Both the position numbers and the translations under genes were made by a program. From contig NZ_RQET01000009.1 of assembly GCF_004769195.1 (NCBI RefSeq), positions 248,001-312,000 on the forward strand: DNA of 64,000 bases, in the 5' to 3' direction. This document shows, piece by piece, positions 38,713 through 47,680 of the stretch. The notes under the pieces are model-generated. The model was given only the letters and a program-made list of their open reading frames with translations, was not told the DNA's origin and did not search any database. Origin of the DNA: Leptospira fletcheri (GTDB lineage Bacteria > Spirochaetota > Leptospiria > Leptospirales > Leptospiraceae). How positions within the stretch are numbered: the stretch's first letter is position 1; each line of letters begins with the position of its first letter.

Positions 38713-39375
38713 TTAAGGGTCCTCGAGATTCTTCTTCGCAGATAGGACCTCCGATCGATTCTTTTCGATATTCTCGATACGCTCCCGGACAATCTTGAGA
38801 TATTCCGCATTCGGTTCCGTCGCGCTCGGTACGGATTTTTGAGCCGATTCCAAGCCGTATTTCAGAATCTCCAGCATATCGTCCGAGCGCTTTAACTTCT
38901 GGTCGAGATAAAAGCTCAAATCTTCCTTTAAGACTTCCCTTTTTTCCAACAAATCGCTCTGGATGGAATCATATCGAATCTCCTCTTCTCGACGTTTTGC
39001 AGTCTCTTCCTGCGACAGTCTTTTCGGTATCATGCGATTGTTCGGAAAACGAGCCGCCAAAGGTTTGAATCTTTCGTAAGATTGCTCGAGCAATTTCGCC
39101 CTTTCTTCCTCTTTCCGGTCGGATTCCGAGGAAGTTCCTTCCTTTGCAGTGGTATCGTCATGTTCGATTTCCTCCGTCGGTTCTGCGAAGCGCATGAAGT
39201 CGGAAGATCGATCGAAGAGAGAACCTTCTCCGGAAGACACGGTTCGTCGGGAAAGACCTCCTTGCAGGACGGAATCTTCCTTTTTGGCTTCGGCAGGAAT
39301 CCAGAAAAAACCGAGATAGACGAGAGCCGGAACACAGAAAGCGATCAGAGTTAGAAAAAGAATACGTCGATTCAT
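38713..39375 (-). CDS. Unknown membrane-anchored coiled-coil protein
   Basis: 220 aa. Residues about 6-26 form one membrane segment (LFLTLIAFCVPALVYLGFFW). The rest is strongly charged and helical with long Glu/Lys/Arg runs (RLSQEETAKRREEEIRYDSI), typical of a coiled coil in the periplasm. Its start overlaps the stop of the sensor kinase gene by 4 bp, so the two are coupled. It may be a partner or scaffold of that kinase; no domain is recognised. Confidence 0.6.
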   Translation of the reverse strand: MNRRILFLTLIAFCVPALVYLGFFWIPAEAKKEDSVLQGGLSRRTVSSGEGSLFDRSSDFMRFAEPTEEIEHDDTTAKEGTSSESDRKEEERAKLLEQSYERFKPLAARFPNNRMIPKRLSQEETAKRREEEIRYDSIQSDLLEKREVLKEDLSFYLDQKLKRSDDMLEILKYGLESAQKSVPSATEPNAEYLKIVRERIENIEKNRSEVLSAKKNLEDP

Positions 39376-41681
39376 GCGATATGAAGCGGTAGGACGACTC
39401 GAAAGATGCTCCCACCTTTCAGATTGGGTTCCACAAAGACCTCTCCTCCGATCTTATTGATCAGCACCCTGCTTATGGATAAGCCCAGCCCCGTTCCTCC
39501 TACGGTCCGATTTCTTTGGTCCGGAACCCGGAAAAATCTTTCGAAGATCAATTCCTTGTACTTAGGATCGATTCCGACTCCGGTGTCGATGATGCGGAGT
39601 TCCGCTTTGCCGGGAGAGATCTTCTGCAAAGTGACTTCCACGTTTCCTTTTTCCGTATACTTGACTGCGTTGACGAATAGATTCGTGACGATCTGGGAAA
39701 ATTCGAATCGGACCCCTCTAACGCGAAGTCCCTTCGAAAGATTCGTGACCACTTCCAATCCCTTTTCCACGGCGGGAGGGGAATTGATGTACAGCACTTC
39801 TTCGATCACCGTGGCCGGGTCGAAGATTTCGGCCATTTCTTCCGTGCTTTGGGCTTCTTTCTTTTCCAATTGCAAAAGGTTTTCTATCAGAAAGTTGAGC
39901 CTTCTGACATTCTTACGGATCACGTCCGCCATCTCTTTTTGCTCTTCATTCAGAGTGAGGACAGGGTCCGAAAGGAGAAGGTCGAAATAACCCTGAATAT
40001 TCGTCATCGGAGACCTGAGTTCGTGGGAGATATTCGATATGAACTCGTGTTTGATCCGTTCGGATTCCAAAATCAGCGCATTGTCGCTTACCTGTATCTG
40101 ATAAAATCGTTTCGTCTCGGCGCTAAACCCGGTAACGCTGAGACCGACTCTGAATTTGGTACCGTCCTTCAGGATCAGCTTTGTCTCGGGAATGAAGGTC
40201 ATGTGCTGTTCCTTGCCTAGAGGTGTCTTGAATTCGCTCTGCTCCAATATATCGGGGAGGATTCTTGCCAGTCTGGTATTTCTGATTTCCGAAGCGAGAT
40301 ATCCGGAGATCTCGCGGAATTTCCGGTTGGCGTCCACGATCGTCCTCGTGTCGGCGTTGGCGATAATCATTGCGTCCGTGGCGAACTCGAACATATAACG
40401 ATAACGCTCTTCCGTAGTCTGCCTTTTCAGGTCGCTGATATCTAGTCGAGTCTCGAGCAGATAGTTGTCTTCCGTGAGTCTCTTGTTTTTCTCCTCCATA
40501 TCGCGCAATTCTTGATTCAAATAATCTAATACGGTATTCATCGCGGATCGTATGAACAGGTAAGGTCCGGTCGGTACGGAGGTGGTATCCAAGGAAAGTT
40601 CCCTTCTTCCCGAGAGTAAGCTTAGCGCCAAATCTTTCAGCTCGGTGACGATGTTCCTGACCGGGGATTTGGATAATTCCTTAGGATTCTGTCTCCGGAG
40701 CGGAGGAAGATTGGAGTAATAGTCCAGATGGAGTTCGGTTTTTTTGAACCGGAACGCGGACGGGAACTTCGGAAAAGGATCGTCGGCCACGCTGCGGGCA
40801 GCTTCGTCCAAAAGGTCGGCCGCCTTATCGTTCCTGGAAAAAGTTTTGCGGTAGATATCCACCACAAAGCGGACATCTTCCAAGGAAGGAGTTCCGGAAA
40901 GGATCTTACCCAGCTCGGGCATCGAACGAGTATAAAAGCCGTCCAATTCCGGCGGTTTCCACGGACAGGGACCCACCCAATCAGAAACGTAGGAATCCCC
41001 TTCGTACGCCACATGGTTCGCCAAATCCTCCGTGGCTTTCCGGATCGCACGGGACACGGAATTCGCTTCTTCCGGAAATTTGGAGGCAAACCTTCCCGTA
41101 AAAACCAACATGTTCGTAGGGAGATAGTACGGCGGGACCTCGTTTCCTACCGTGAGACAATATCCTTTTTCCCCTAAGAAAGGGATTTCCTGCAAGGACG
41201 CCGCGACCCCAAGACATTCCGCGCGTATGAATTCGTTCACCAACAGAGTCGGCCGAGTAACTATATAAGGGACCGGTTTCCGCCTATGGTAGTTTTCCGA
41301 GCGGAAGAATTCCTCGGCGATGAATCGATCCAGAGAGAGAGGGTGAAGTATAGGAAGAAAACTATGATAGGAATCCCGGATCGCTTCCGCTTCCATGTAG
41401 GACGCGGAGTAAAATCCATGGACAAGGGAGGAAAGGATCACTCCCCGATAAAACGTCCAACTCGGGGACGTCCTGCGTAATTGTTGGTCCAGCCAAGCGG
41501 TGAAAGGAACTTCCCCTCCCTCGGCCCTACCTTCCCGGAGATGGGCAAAGACCGCCTCGTAACTTTTCAGTACCCTGACTCGGACCTTTACCCCTTCCTC
41601 CTCAAAATATCCCCTGCTAAAAGCTAGAAAAACGGGAAAGGCCGTCAACCTCGGCGTAGTGACGATTTCGATTTCAATCAC
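39372..41681 (-). CDS. Histidine kinase with a fused substrate-binding-protein-like sensor
   Basis: 769 aa. The first about 330 residues resemble NMT1/NrtA-type ABC substrate-binding proteins: IVTTPRLTAFPVFLAFSRGY, FEEEGVKVRVRVLKSYEAVF, LGVAASLQEIPFLGEKGYCL. No signal peptide or membrane segment is seen, so this domain is probably cytoplasmic. Then come a coiled coil, a PAS domain (about 420-540), and the kinase core FISNISHELRSPMTNIQGYF with ATP boxes VNAVKYTEKGN, DTGVGIDPKY and GGTGLGLSISR. It may sense an intracellular small molecule such as a vitamin precursor, bicarbonate or nitrate-like ligand. It overlaps the downstream coiled-coil gene by 4 bp. Confidence 0.82.
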   Translation of the reverse strand: MIEIEIVTTPRLTAFPVFLAFSRGYFEEEGVKVRVRVLKSYEAVFAHLREGRAEGGEVPFTAWLDQQLRRTSPSWTFYRGVILSSLVHGFYSASYMEAEAIRDSYHSFLPILHPLSLDRFIAEEFFRSENYHRRKPVPYIVTRPTLLVNEFIRAECLGVAASLQEIPFLGEKGYCLTVGNEVPPYYLPTNMLVFTGRFASKFPEEANSVSRAIRKATEDLANHVAYEGDSYVSDWVGPCPWKPPELDGFYTRSMPELGKILSGTPSLEDVRFVVDIYRKTFSRNDKAADLLDEAARSVADDPFPKFPSAFRFKKTELHLDYYSNLPPLRRQNPKELSKSPVRNIVTELKDLALSLLSGRRELSLDTTSVPTGPYLFIRSAMNTVLDYLNQELRDMEEKNKRLTEDNYLLETRLDISDLKRQTTEERYRYMFEFATDAMIIANADTRTIVDANRKFREISGYLASEIRNTRLARILPDILEQSEFKTPLGKEQHMTFIPETKLILKDGTKFRVGLSVTGFSAETKRFYQIQVSDNALILESERIKHEFISNISHELRSPMTNIQGYFDLLLSDPVLTLNEEQKEMADVIRKNVRRLNFLIENLLQLEKKEAQSTEEMAEIFDPATVIEEVLYINSPPAVEKGLEVVTNLSKGLRVRGVRFEFSQIVTNLFVNAVKYTEKGNVEVTLQKISPGKAELRIIDTGVGIDPKYKELIFERFFRVPDQRNRTVGGTGLGLSISRVLINKIGGEVFVEPNLKGGSIFRVVLPLHIA

Positions 41682-41828
41682 CGGCCTATCCTTCCATCTA
41701 TTCTTCTTTTTTCAACAATCCCTTTTGTTCCGAACCACAAAAGACTCAAAAAAGGCTTCAGAAGTCCCCAAAATCCGCCGAGAGACATAATAAAGTAGCT
41801 CCCGACTGATCGTCCCATGGAGGTTCGA

Positions 41829-42410
41829 ATGAAACTTACGGATTTAGCCGCCTTTCAAACCATTCTAGGTAGAATCGAGGAAATCAGATCCATTCCGGAA
41901 AAGTTCTCTCCCCGAGAGGCAACTTCTAAGCCCAAAGAGGAAAACAGGTCCGACGCGTCGGAACCTTTTTCGGAGCTGCTGGACCGCCAGAAAGAGGCAG
42001 CGTCTTCTCGAGAAAATCTGAAAGGGGATTGGGAGAATCTAGGGCTTTCCGGTTTTATCCGACAACAGGCCGAAATCAACGGGTTGGATCCGAACCTGGT
42101 AAAGTCCGTGATCCGCGCCGAATCCGGCTTTCAAACGGATGCGGTTTCCTCCAAGGGGGCGCAGGGACTCATGCAACTGATGCCTAGCACTGCGGAACTC
42201 CTAGGCGTGGAAGATCCTTTGGATCCCGCCGAAAATATCGCGGGAGGAACGAAATTTCTGGGGGACCTGGTGCGGAAATTCGGAAACACCGACCTTGCTT
42301 TAGCCGCATACAATGCGGGACCGGGAGCCGTGGAAAAATACAAAGGAATCCCTCCGTATAAGGAGACCAAGGATTACGTCAAGAAAGTGAATCGCTACTG
42401 GAAAGGCTGA
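41829..42410 (+). CDS. Lytic transglycosylase (SLT domain)
   Basis: 193 aa from ATG 41829, preceded by GGAGG 5 bp away; the ATG at 41817 would place that ribosome-binding site inside the gene. The C-terminal half has LVKSVIRAESGFQTDAVSSK with the catalytic Glu, then GAQGLMQLMPSTAELLGV and ALAAYNAGPGAVEKY, classical SLT motifs. It cleaves peptidoglycan to anhydro-muropeptides. The first 75 residues are charged and low complexity with no signal peptide, so export may be by another route, as for flagellar SLT proteins. That is inference. Confidence 0.87.
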   Translation: MKLTDLAAFQTILGRIEEIRSIPEKFSPREATSKPKEENRSDASEPFSELLDRQKEAASSRENLKGDWENLGLSGFIRQQAEINGLDPNLVKSVIRAESGFQTDAVSSKGAQGLMQLMPSTAELLGVEDPLDPAENIAGGTKFLGDLVRKFGNTDLALAAYNAGPGAVEKYKGIPPYKETKDYVKKVNRYWKG

Positions 42411-42442
42411 ATCCGAGTTTCAGCCGACGTCCCTCAAGATAC

Positions 42443-42784
42443 TCAATAATATTTCTTCATCTCCTGAAAAAGACAGGAAGTGAGATGCGTGCAGGAATTC
42501 ATCTTCTCGGGTACCAAGCACACCTGCATTTTATCGAAATGCTTTCTGCAACCTCTAAGGCAGGAATTTTCCATTTTGTAGAGTTGGTCTTCGGTGGCCA
42601 ACGGTACGGCTTCCTTCGTACACTTTGTTAGAGAATCACAATATTCTAAACAGATTTCCTTTCCTTCCCATTCTCCCGTTCCGGAGGTTCCGGGGAGTTT
42701 CGCGTATTTTATCGCGATGAAAACCCCCACGACGGCGCCTAGAAGCAAAATAGGAAGATACCGAAACAATCTAGTGGAGATCAT
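42443..42784 (-). CDS. Small cysteine-rich membrane-anchored protein
   Basis: 113 aa. Residues about 9-27 are hydrophobic (YLPILLLGAVVGVFIAIKYA). The outside part has eight cysteines in pairs: CLEYC, CLRGC (Cx3C), and CTHLTSC. It could bind metal or form disulfides, similar to small Cys-rich proteins of spirochaetes. The start overlaps the stop of the GT39 gene by 4 bp, so it is probably made together with it. Function unknown. Confidence 0.6.
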   Translation of the reverse strand: MISTRLFRYLPILLLGAVVGVFIAIKYAKLPGTSGTGEWEGKEICLEYCDSLTKCTKEAVPLATEDQLYKMENSCLRGCRKHFDKMQVCLVPEKMNSCTHLTSCLFQEMKKYY

Positions 42785-44544
42785 TTGACCTCCGAATTCT
42801 TAGATTCGCCGGTCGGCTCGTAAAGACGGACGAATTCCAAGCCGTGGCCCGGGCCGACGAACTCTTTCCAAGAAAGATCCCTCTTACGGATCGGCCAGGA
42901 TTGCACCAATTTGTAATCCACTTTGGGCTCCCAGTTCGTAACGTAATCCAAGACCGCTCGTTGTCCATCCACGCAGTTCCTTTCCGAACCGGGGATGGAG
43001 TGGGCGATCTCCGCTCCGGCAAGCGCGTTCCTATAAGTAAGGGCCGTCCAAGGGTTCTCGGAAATCACGCAGACCTGTCGGGCATTCCACACGGATCCGC
43101 CCTCCGGAAGATCGGGCAGACTCAAGCTAGGAATCAAGGAAAATTGCACATACGCCATCAAGGAACCGGCTACGATCAGATTTCCCAGAGCGAAAACGGA
43201 AGGGATCTCCGCTTTTCGAAAGACTCCTAAAACGAGCGAAGTCAGAATTCCTACTAGGAACAATGCCAGAAGAAAATCGGGTACGAAGGAACCTTCCGTC
43301 AATTTCTGCGCGGTCGTTTTGACTAGGGCGAGAACCGTCCAGAATCCTAAAAGGAAGATCAGATTGTAGTACAGAGGTTTCTTCCAGGAGGAAGCGTTTG
43401 TCCGCGAAAAGAAAACACCCGCTCCTAAAAACGCCAAAGGAAGAATCGGCAACGCGTAATAGTAATCCTTCCGGTTCGGAGTCAGGTGGACGAGTAGAAT
43501 AGCCACCGAGGCCCAGGCGAATGCCTTACCGTATACTTGCACGGCGTTCTTGGGCTTGGAAGCCAGAACCAGTCCATTCGCAAAAATCAGTAGAAAAGAA
43601 AAGGGAAGGCTGTACAAGAGCCAGCCTACTGGAAGGATCCATTCCTGCTGGTTGGCGGTCGCACTCGAATACTTGCCCAGATTTTCCGTTACGAAAAAGA
43701 AATTCAGGAAGGCTCTTCCCGCTTCGGAGAAAAGGAGAAGACTGAGTACCCATACGAAAGGGATCGCAAGGGAGGACGCGTGAAATAAAACATGATTCAC
43801 AATTTCTTTCCAGATTCGTCTGCGTCCGGTCCATCCCCGAACCCCGTTCCTTACGAATATGCTAGTGCAGGAAAGGGAGGCCAGAACGATCCCGGAGTAG
43901 ACCTGGAACACCGGACCCTTTACCAGAAAGGCCGATCCGGAGAGAAGTCCCGCCGCAAGTAACCAAATCCGTTTTCCGGAAACGCGGTATTTCAGGAATA
44001 AGGAGGTCGTGGCCGCGAGAAAGAAGACCAAAAAGCTCTCCATCATCACTAACCTGGAAAACTTAAAAGTACCGAGAGTGAAAAGAAAACTTCCCGAAAT
44101 AAAGAAGGCGACGAAGGGTTTAGCCCTGGCCGTCCTCAACCCGAAATACAGAAAAAGGGAGGTCCCCAAAAAAAGGAGCAAAGAAGGGAATCTTTCGGCA
44201 AATATGCTGGTCCCCAATAGGGAGTCGGAAAGCATCCCCGACCAAAAAAGAGCGGGGGGTTTGTACAAATTCATTACCCCTTCGAACTTCGGAAACAAAT
44301 AGGAAGACTCGGATAAGCTTTCGCGTATGGTCGCAATATGCATTTCTTCATCGCCTTGGGTCAGAATTTGGCTGCTGCCCAAACCGGGAAGTAACACTAT
44401 AATTCCGATCAAAAGGAGAAGGGAGAGAAACGTTTTGTCCCCTACTTTCGACCAAAAGGAGAAGAACTCGTTTTTATGGGGAATGCGTTGCGTTTCGGGG
44501 AGTTCCTGCGAACTTTCCGAAAAATTGAGTCGGTTTTCCAACAT
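42781..44544 (-). CDS. GT39-family membrane glycosyltransferase (ArnT-like)
   Basis: 587 aa with about ten or more membrane spans. The first luminal loop has LTQGDEEMHIATIRESL, the acidic pair being the catalytic signature of ArnT/PMT-type transferases using polyprenyl-phosphate sugars, and LYKPPALFWSGMLSD. A soluble C-terminal part of about 100 residues lies in the periplasm. It probably adds a sugar to lipid A or a surface glycan. It is divergent from a TetR regulator and a palindrome at 44559-44578 lies 15 bp upstream of its start. Confidence 0.82.
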   Translation of the reverse strand: MLENRLNFSESSQELPETQRIPHKNEFFSFWSKVGDKTFLSLLLLIGIIVLLPGLGSSQILTQGDEEMHIATIRESLSESSYLFPKFEGVMNLYKPPALFWSGMLSDSLLGTSIFAERFPSLLLFLGTSLFLYFGLRTARAKPFVAFFISGSFLFTLGTFKFSRLVMMESFLVFFLAATTSLFLKYRVSGKRIWLLAAGLLSGSAFLVKGPVFQVYSGIVLASLSCTSIFVRNGVRGWTGRRRIWKEIVNHVLFHASSLAIPFVWVLSLLLFSEAGRAFLNFFFVTENLGKYSSATANQQEWILPVGWLLYSLPFSFLLIFANGLVLASKPKNAVQVYGKAFAWASVAILLVHLTPNRKDYYYALPILPLAFLGAGVFFSRTNASSWKKPLYYNLIFLLGFWTVLALVKTTAQKLTEGSFVPDFLLALFLVGILTSLVLGVFRKAEIPSVFALGNLIVAGSLMAYVQFSLIPSLSLPDLPEGGSVWNARQVCVISENPWTALTYRNALAGAEIAHSIPGSERNCVDGQRAVLDYVTNWEPKVDYKLVQSWPIRKRDLSWKEFVGPGHGLEFVRLYEPTGESKNSEVK

Positions 44545-44558
44545 GCGTCTCGTCTACT

Positions 44559-44578
44559 ATGTAATTGATTACTTACAT
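44559..44578. promoter_or_regulatory. Palindrome upstream of the GT39 gene, candidate TetR operator
   Basis: ATGTAATTGATTACTTACAT has outer arms ATGTAA and TTACAT and a nested GTAAT/ATTAC palindrome. It lies 15 bp upstream of the GT39 start and about 110 bp from the divergent TetR gene. The half-site TGTAA also appears in the operator at 23366-23428. Confidence 0.5.
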
Positions 44579-44690
44579 TTTACATTTTTTCTATCCCTGA
44601 AAGCGCGAGCAAGCGCGAAAACCAAATCGAAAATAAAAATCCGCTTGGCTGATTAGTCGTCGGTCGGGATACAATTCTCTGGAAGCGTTC

Positions 44691-45377
44691 ATGGCAAAAC
44701 CCGCGAAAAAGAAGACCAAAAAAAAGATCCGGAAAATTCCGGCTCCCTCCTCTCTCCGGTCGGATCCGAAAAAAAGGGATCGAATGGGGACGGAAAACGC
44801 TCTGATGAAAGCGGCGATTCAAGTTTTTGCCCAAAAAGGATACGATGCGGCGACGACCAAAGATATAGCCAGTTTGGCTGGAGCGAACGAAGCCTTGATC
44901 ATGCGCTATTTCGGCGGGAAAAAAGGATTGCTGGAATCCATTCTCACTAGAGCGGAAGAGTTGGACGACGACGGGAATACTCTTTTACGTAAAAAAAACC
45001 TGCCTAAGGATTACACTCATTTGGACGAGGCCTTAGAGGATTCCATCAGCGCTCGCTGCGACGAATTTAGGAACTATTCCGACTTTATGAAGGTCGCAGT
45101 GAGTAGAATCATTCTGGATTCCGACGTAAGTAAGATCATACAGGCCAAGATCTACGAAAAAGCGATCCCGGAAATGGTGCAGGAACTCGAGAAATTCAAA
45201 AAGGCGGGAGAGATCGATTCCAAGGTGGATTTGAAATCCGTCGCGTTCGGCATCTCTTCCCTCACCTTCGCGTTGGGTTTTATGGCGCAGATCGTATACA
45301 AAGTCCCGGAAAACGAGATCAAAGCTACGATCCGGGAAATCGTCCGACTCATGAACAAAGGACTCAAGCCCGATTAA
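44691..45377 (+). CDS. TetR family regulator with basic N-terminal extension
   Basis: 228 aa. The first 30 residues are very lysine-rich ([14 protein letters not shown]), then a helix-turn-helix: [48 protein letters not shown]. The ligand domain contains [15 protein letters not shown] and [16 protein letters not shown]. It is divergent from the GT39 glycosyltransferase and a palindrome in the gap may be its operator. The basic tail may strengthen DNA binding; its natural start could be the ATG at residue 32 (MGTENALM). Confidence 0.83.
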   Translation: MAKPAKKKTKKKIRKIPAPSSLRSDPKKRDRMGTENALMKAAIQVFAQKGYDAATTKDIASLAGANEALIMRYFGGKKGLLESILTRAEELDDDGNTLLRKKNLPKDYTHLDEALEDSISARCDEFRNYSDFMKVAVSRIILDSDVSKIIQAKIYEKAIPEMVQELEKFKKAGEIDSKVDLKSVAFGISSLTFALGFMAQIVYKVPENEIKATIREIVRLMNKGLKPD

Positions 45378-45568
45378 ACGGGTTTTGTCTCATTCTATTC
45401 CGGAAAGCCTAATCCGTTGTCATTAGAACCTACAAGATTGTGTATTATCGTTTTATAATTTCTCTTTTTTTTCCAAAATCGGAAATTTATGCGGACTGAT
45501 TTCGGATGTCGAAGTAAAATCCGACGTCTATTATTGAAACGTTCCTAGAAAGGTTCGCAGGCGGTCCC

Positions 45569-45745
45569 ATGAGTATTCAAACAGAATCGAATTCACTTTC
45601 CTCCCAAATCGAACCGACCGGCGTGGATACGATGTACTTCGTTTCGAAGTGGGCTGCAGCCTGCCAAATCCTGGAGAGGGACAATTTTTACGACGCGGAA
45701 TGTTTCGGGGAAATTTTGGAAAACGACTTCGATCGCTTCCAGTAA
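45569..45745 (+). CDS. Possible 58-aa small protein
   Basis: The frame ATG 45569 to TAA 45745 encodes MSIQTESNSLSSQIEPTGVD, then TMYFVSKWAAACQILERDNF and a short acidic end. Composition is protein-like and the codon use matches neighbours, but only a weak ribosome-binding site precedes it. The 190 bp before it contain an AT-rich promoter-like stretch (TTGTGTATTATCGTTTTATAAT near 45437). It is convergent with the chemoreceptor gene. No function can be given. Confidence 0.4.
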   Translation: MSIQTESNSLSSQIEPTGVDTMYFVSKWAAACQILERDNFYDAECFGEILENDFDRFQ

Positions 45746-45760
45746 TTTCCTCCGTCCCGA

Positions 45761-47563
45761 TTACGTTTGAAAAAACGCGACGTCCCCTTTGAGTGCAGTG
45801 GATTGGGTCGCGAGTCTTTCCGCCAACGAATCTATTTCCTCGACCACACGATTCAGGAGTTCCGTCGTTTCCGAAATCGCCACGATCGTCTTGGAGAATT
45901 CCCCCGAAGTTTGGGCCTGTTCCTGGGTATGATTTCTGATTTCCTCCGCTGAACGGGTCAAATCCCCGAAGGCGGAACGGACTGCTGCGCTGGCGGAAAG
46001 TTGGTAGTCGGATAACTCCGCGACTTCCGAAACCCGGTTCAAGGTGGTGGTGACGGTATACCCTATTTTTTCGAATACGACCTGGGTGGATTCTATCACT
46101 TCTCTACCGCTCTGAGTCGCGCTCAATGCATCCTTAATGGCGGAACGGATCCTCTTGGCGTTTTCCTGGGTTTGTTCGCCCAACTTGGAGATTTCCTGCG
46201 CGACTACGGCAAACCCCTTCCCTGCTTCTCCAGCTCTCGCCGCCTCTATGGCCGCATTCAAGGAAAGTAGACCGATTCGATCGGTGATCTCATGGATCAC
46301 ATTCACAGTGCTTCCCATTCGAGTGGTGCTTTCCTCTATTTCCGCCATCGCGCGGGTCGTACCCTGTAAGGCATGAGTTCCCTTGGATGTTTCGGCCTTC
46401 ATTCGATCGGCATCCGCTTTGGTTTCGGATAACGCAAGATGCACCTGCCGGATGCGGCCTTCCAATTCTGCCAAGGACTCCGTCGCTTTTTTGGCGATCT
46501 CCGCCTGACCGTCCGCACGAGCCGCCGTGGAAGTGATGGAAGCGGCGATTTCCTCCACTCCCGCACTCATCTGTTCCGTCGAGGCCGCTTGGTCCTGCAT
46601 CTTTCGGGATAACTCCTTGGTGTTCTCCTCCAGTTTTTTGGAGCTCTCGGAAAGCCGGTCCGCTTCCCGTATGACGCTTTTTACGATGATGCGGAGACGC
46701 TTGATGAATTCGTTTAACGCTTTACCGCTACGTCCCAGCTCGTCCGTCGAAATCATCGGCAATTCGGAAACCAGATCCCCGTTGGACATGCCTCCGAAAA
46801 TATTCACCATATTTCCCGAGTTTTTACGGATGCTGACCGCGAGAAGGTAGGACGCGACCGCCACGGTGACCAACATGAAGAATCCTGTGAGAAGGAGAGG
46901 AACGGTGATATTCCCCAATTTGACCCAACCCGCCGTTTCCTCGAACAGCAGATATCCGAAAATAATGACCGGCATCAGGGAGATCGCGACGATGGTGGCG
47001 AAGATCCTCGCGAAAATCGGAACCTTTCTGACGCTGGGTTCCCGGACCTGAATTCCGATGAGTTGGTCCGATTCCAGGACTTGGGATAAGATGGATTCCG
47101 TCATGAAGAAATGGGAAACTCCCAATATGGGATAGATGATTGCGGGAAGGAAAGCGAAAGGCAGGGATTCCAAAAAGGTGGGCCGAAAGAAGTAATGCAT
47201 GTATTCCCAGGCCGAAAAAATTCCGTAACTCCATTGCACGACGTAAAATATCGTATTGTACAAAGGAAAATTCAGGAGTTTCTCTTTGACCGCCGATTTC
47301 CCGACAGCGTTCAATTTGGTCCATTGTTCCGTTTCCAGAGATCGGAAGACTCGTCCTAGATAGAGAAAACGCACAGTGGGAACCACGAAAGATGTGAATA
47401 GGGAAATCGCCGCACAGATGATCAATGCCAAAGATTTCCCGAAGTCGTAAGCCCCGGCCGCGATGATGAAGAGCACCGCCAAAGGCACGGCCAAAACGGA
47501 AGTCATCACTTCCATTCCGATCGTTATTTTCCACCGTACTTTCCAGGATTCCCTTTTATCCAT
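45761..47563 (-). CDS. Methyl-accepting chemotaxis protein with a multi-span N-terminus
   Basis: 600 aa. The first 250 residues contain about six hydrophobic segments, unlike the usual two-span receptor, and no large periplasmic domain. A HAMP-like linker follows, then the signalling domain with the conserved hairpin tip [36 protein letters not shown]. Flanking helices have Glu/Gln-rich methylation-type heptads. It probably senses a membrane or intracellular cue and signals through CheA/CheW. It lies about 8 kb from the che operon, alone. Confidence 0.9.
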   Translation of the reverse strand: MDKRESWKVRWKITIGMEVMTSVLAVPLAVLFIIAAGAYDFGKSLALIICAAISLFTSFVVPTVRFLYLGRVFRSLETEQWTKLNAVGKSAVKEKLLNFPLYNTIFYVVQWSYGIFSAWEYMHYFFRPTFLESLPFAFLPAIIYPILGVSHFFMTESILSQVLESDQLIGIQVREPSVRKVPIFARIFATIVAISLMPVIIFGYLLFEETAGWVKLGNITVPLLLTGFFMLVTVAVASYLLAVSIRKNSGNMVNIFGGMSNGDLVSELPMISTDELGRSGKALNEFIKRLRIIVKSVIREADRLSESSKKLEENTKELSRKMQDQAASTEQMSAGVEEIAASITSTAARADGQAEIAKKATESLAELEGRIRQVHLALSETKADADRMKAETSKGTHALQGTTRAMAEIEESTTRMGSTVNVIHEITDRIGLLSLNAAIEAARAGEAGKGFAVVAQEISKLGEQTQENAKRIRSAIKDALSATQSGREVIESTQVVFEKIGYTVTTTLNRVSEVAELSDYQLSASAAVRSAFGDLTRSAEEIRNHTQEQAQTSGEFSKTIVAISETTELLNRVVEEIDSLAERLATQSTALKGDVAFFQT

Positions 47564-47680
47564 GTCGTCTGTCCATTGCCCCTATTTCATTGTGCCTAAA
47601 GTTATAAGACGAACCGAATCGGATCCCGAATACTCGAGTCCGATTCCTTCGCCTCGGAATTTCTTTCCGTATCGGATCTT

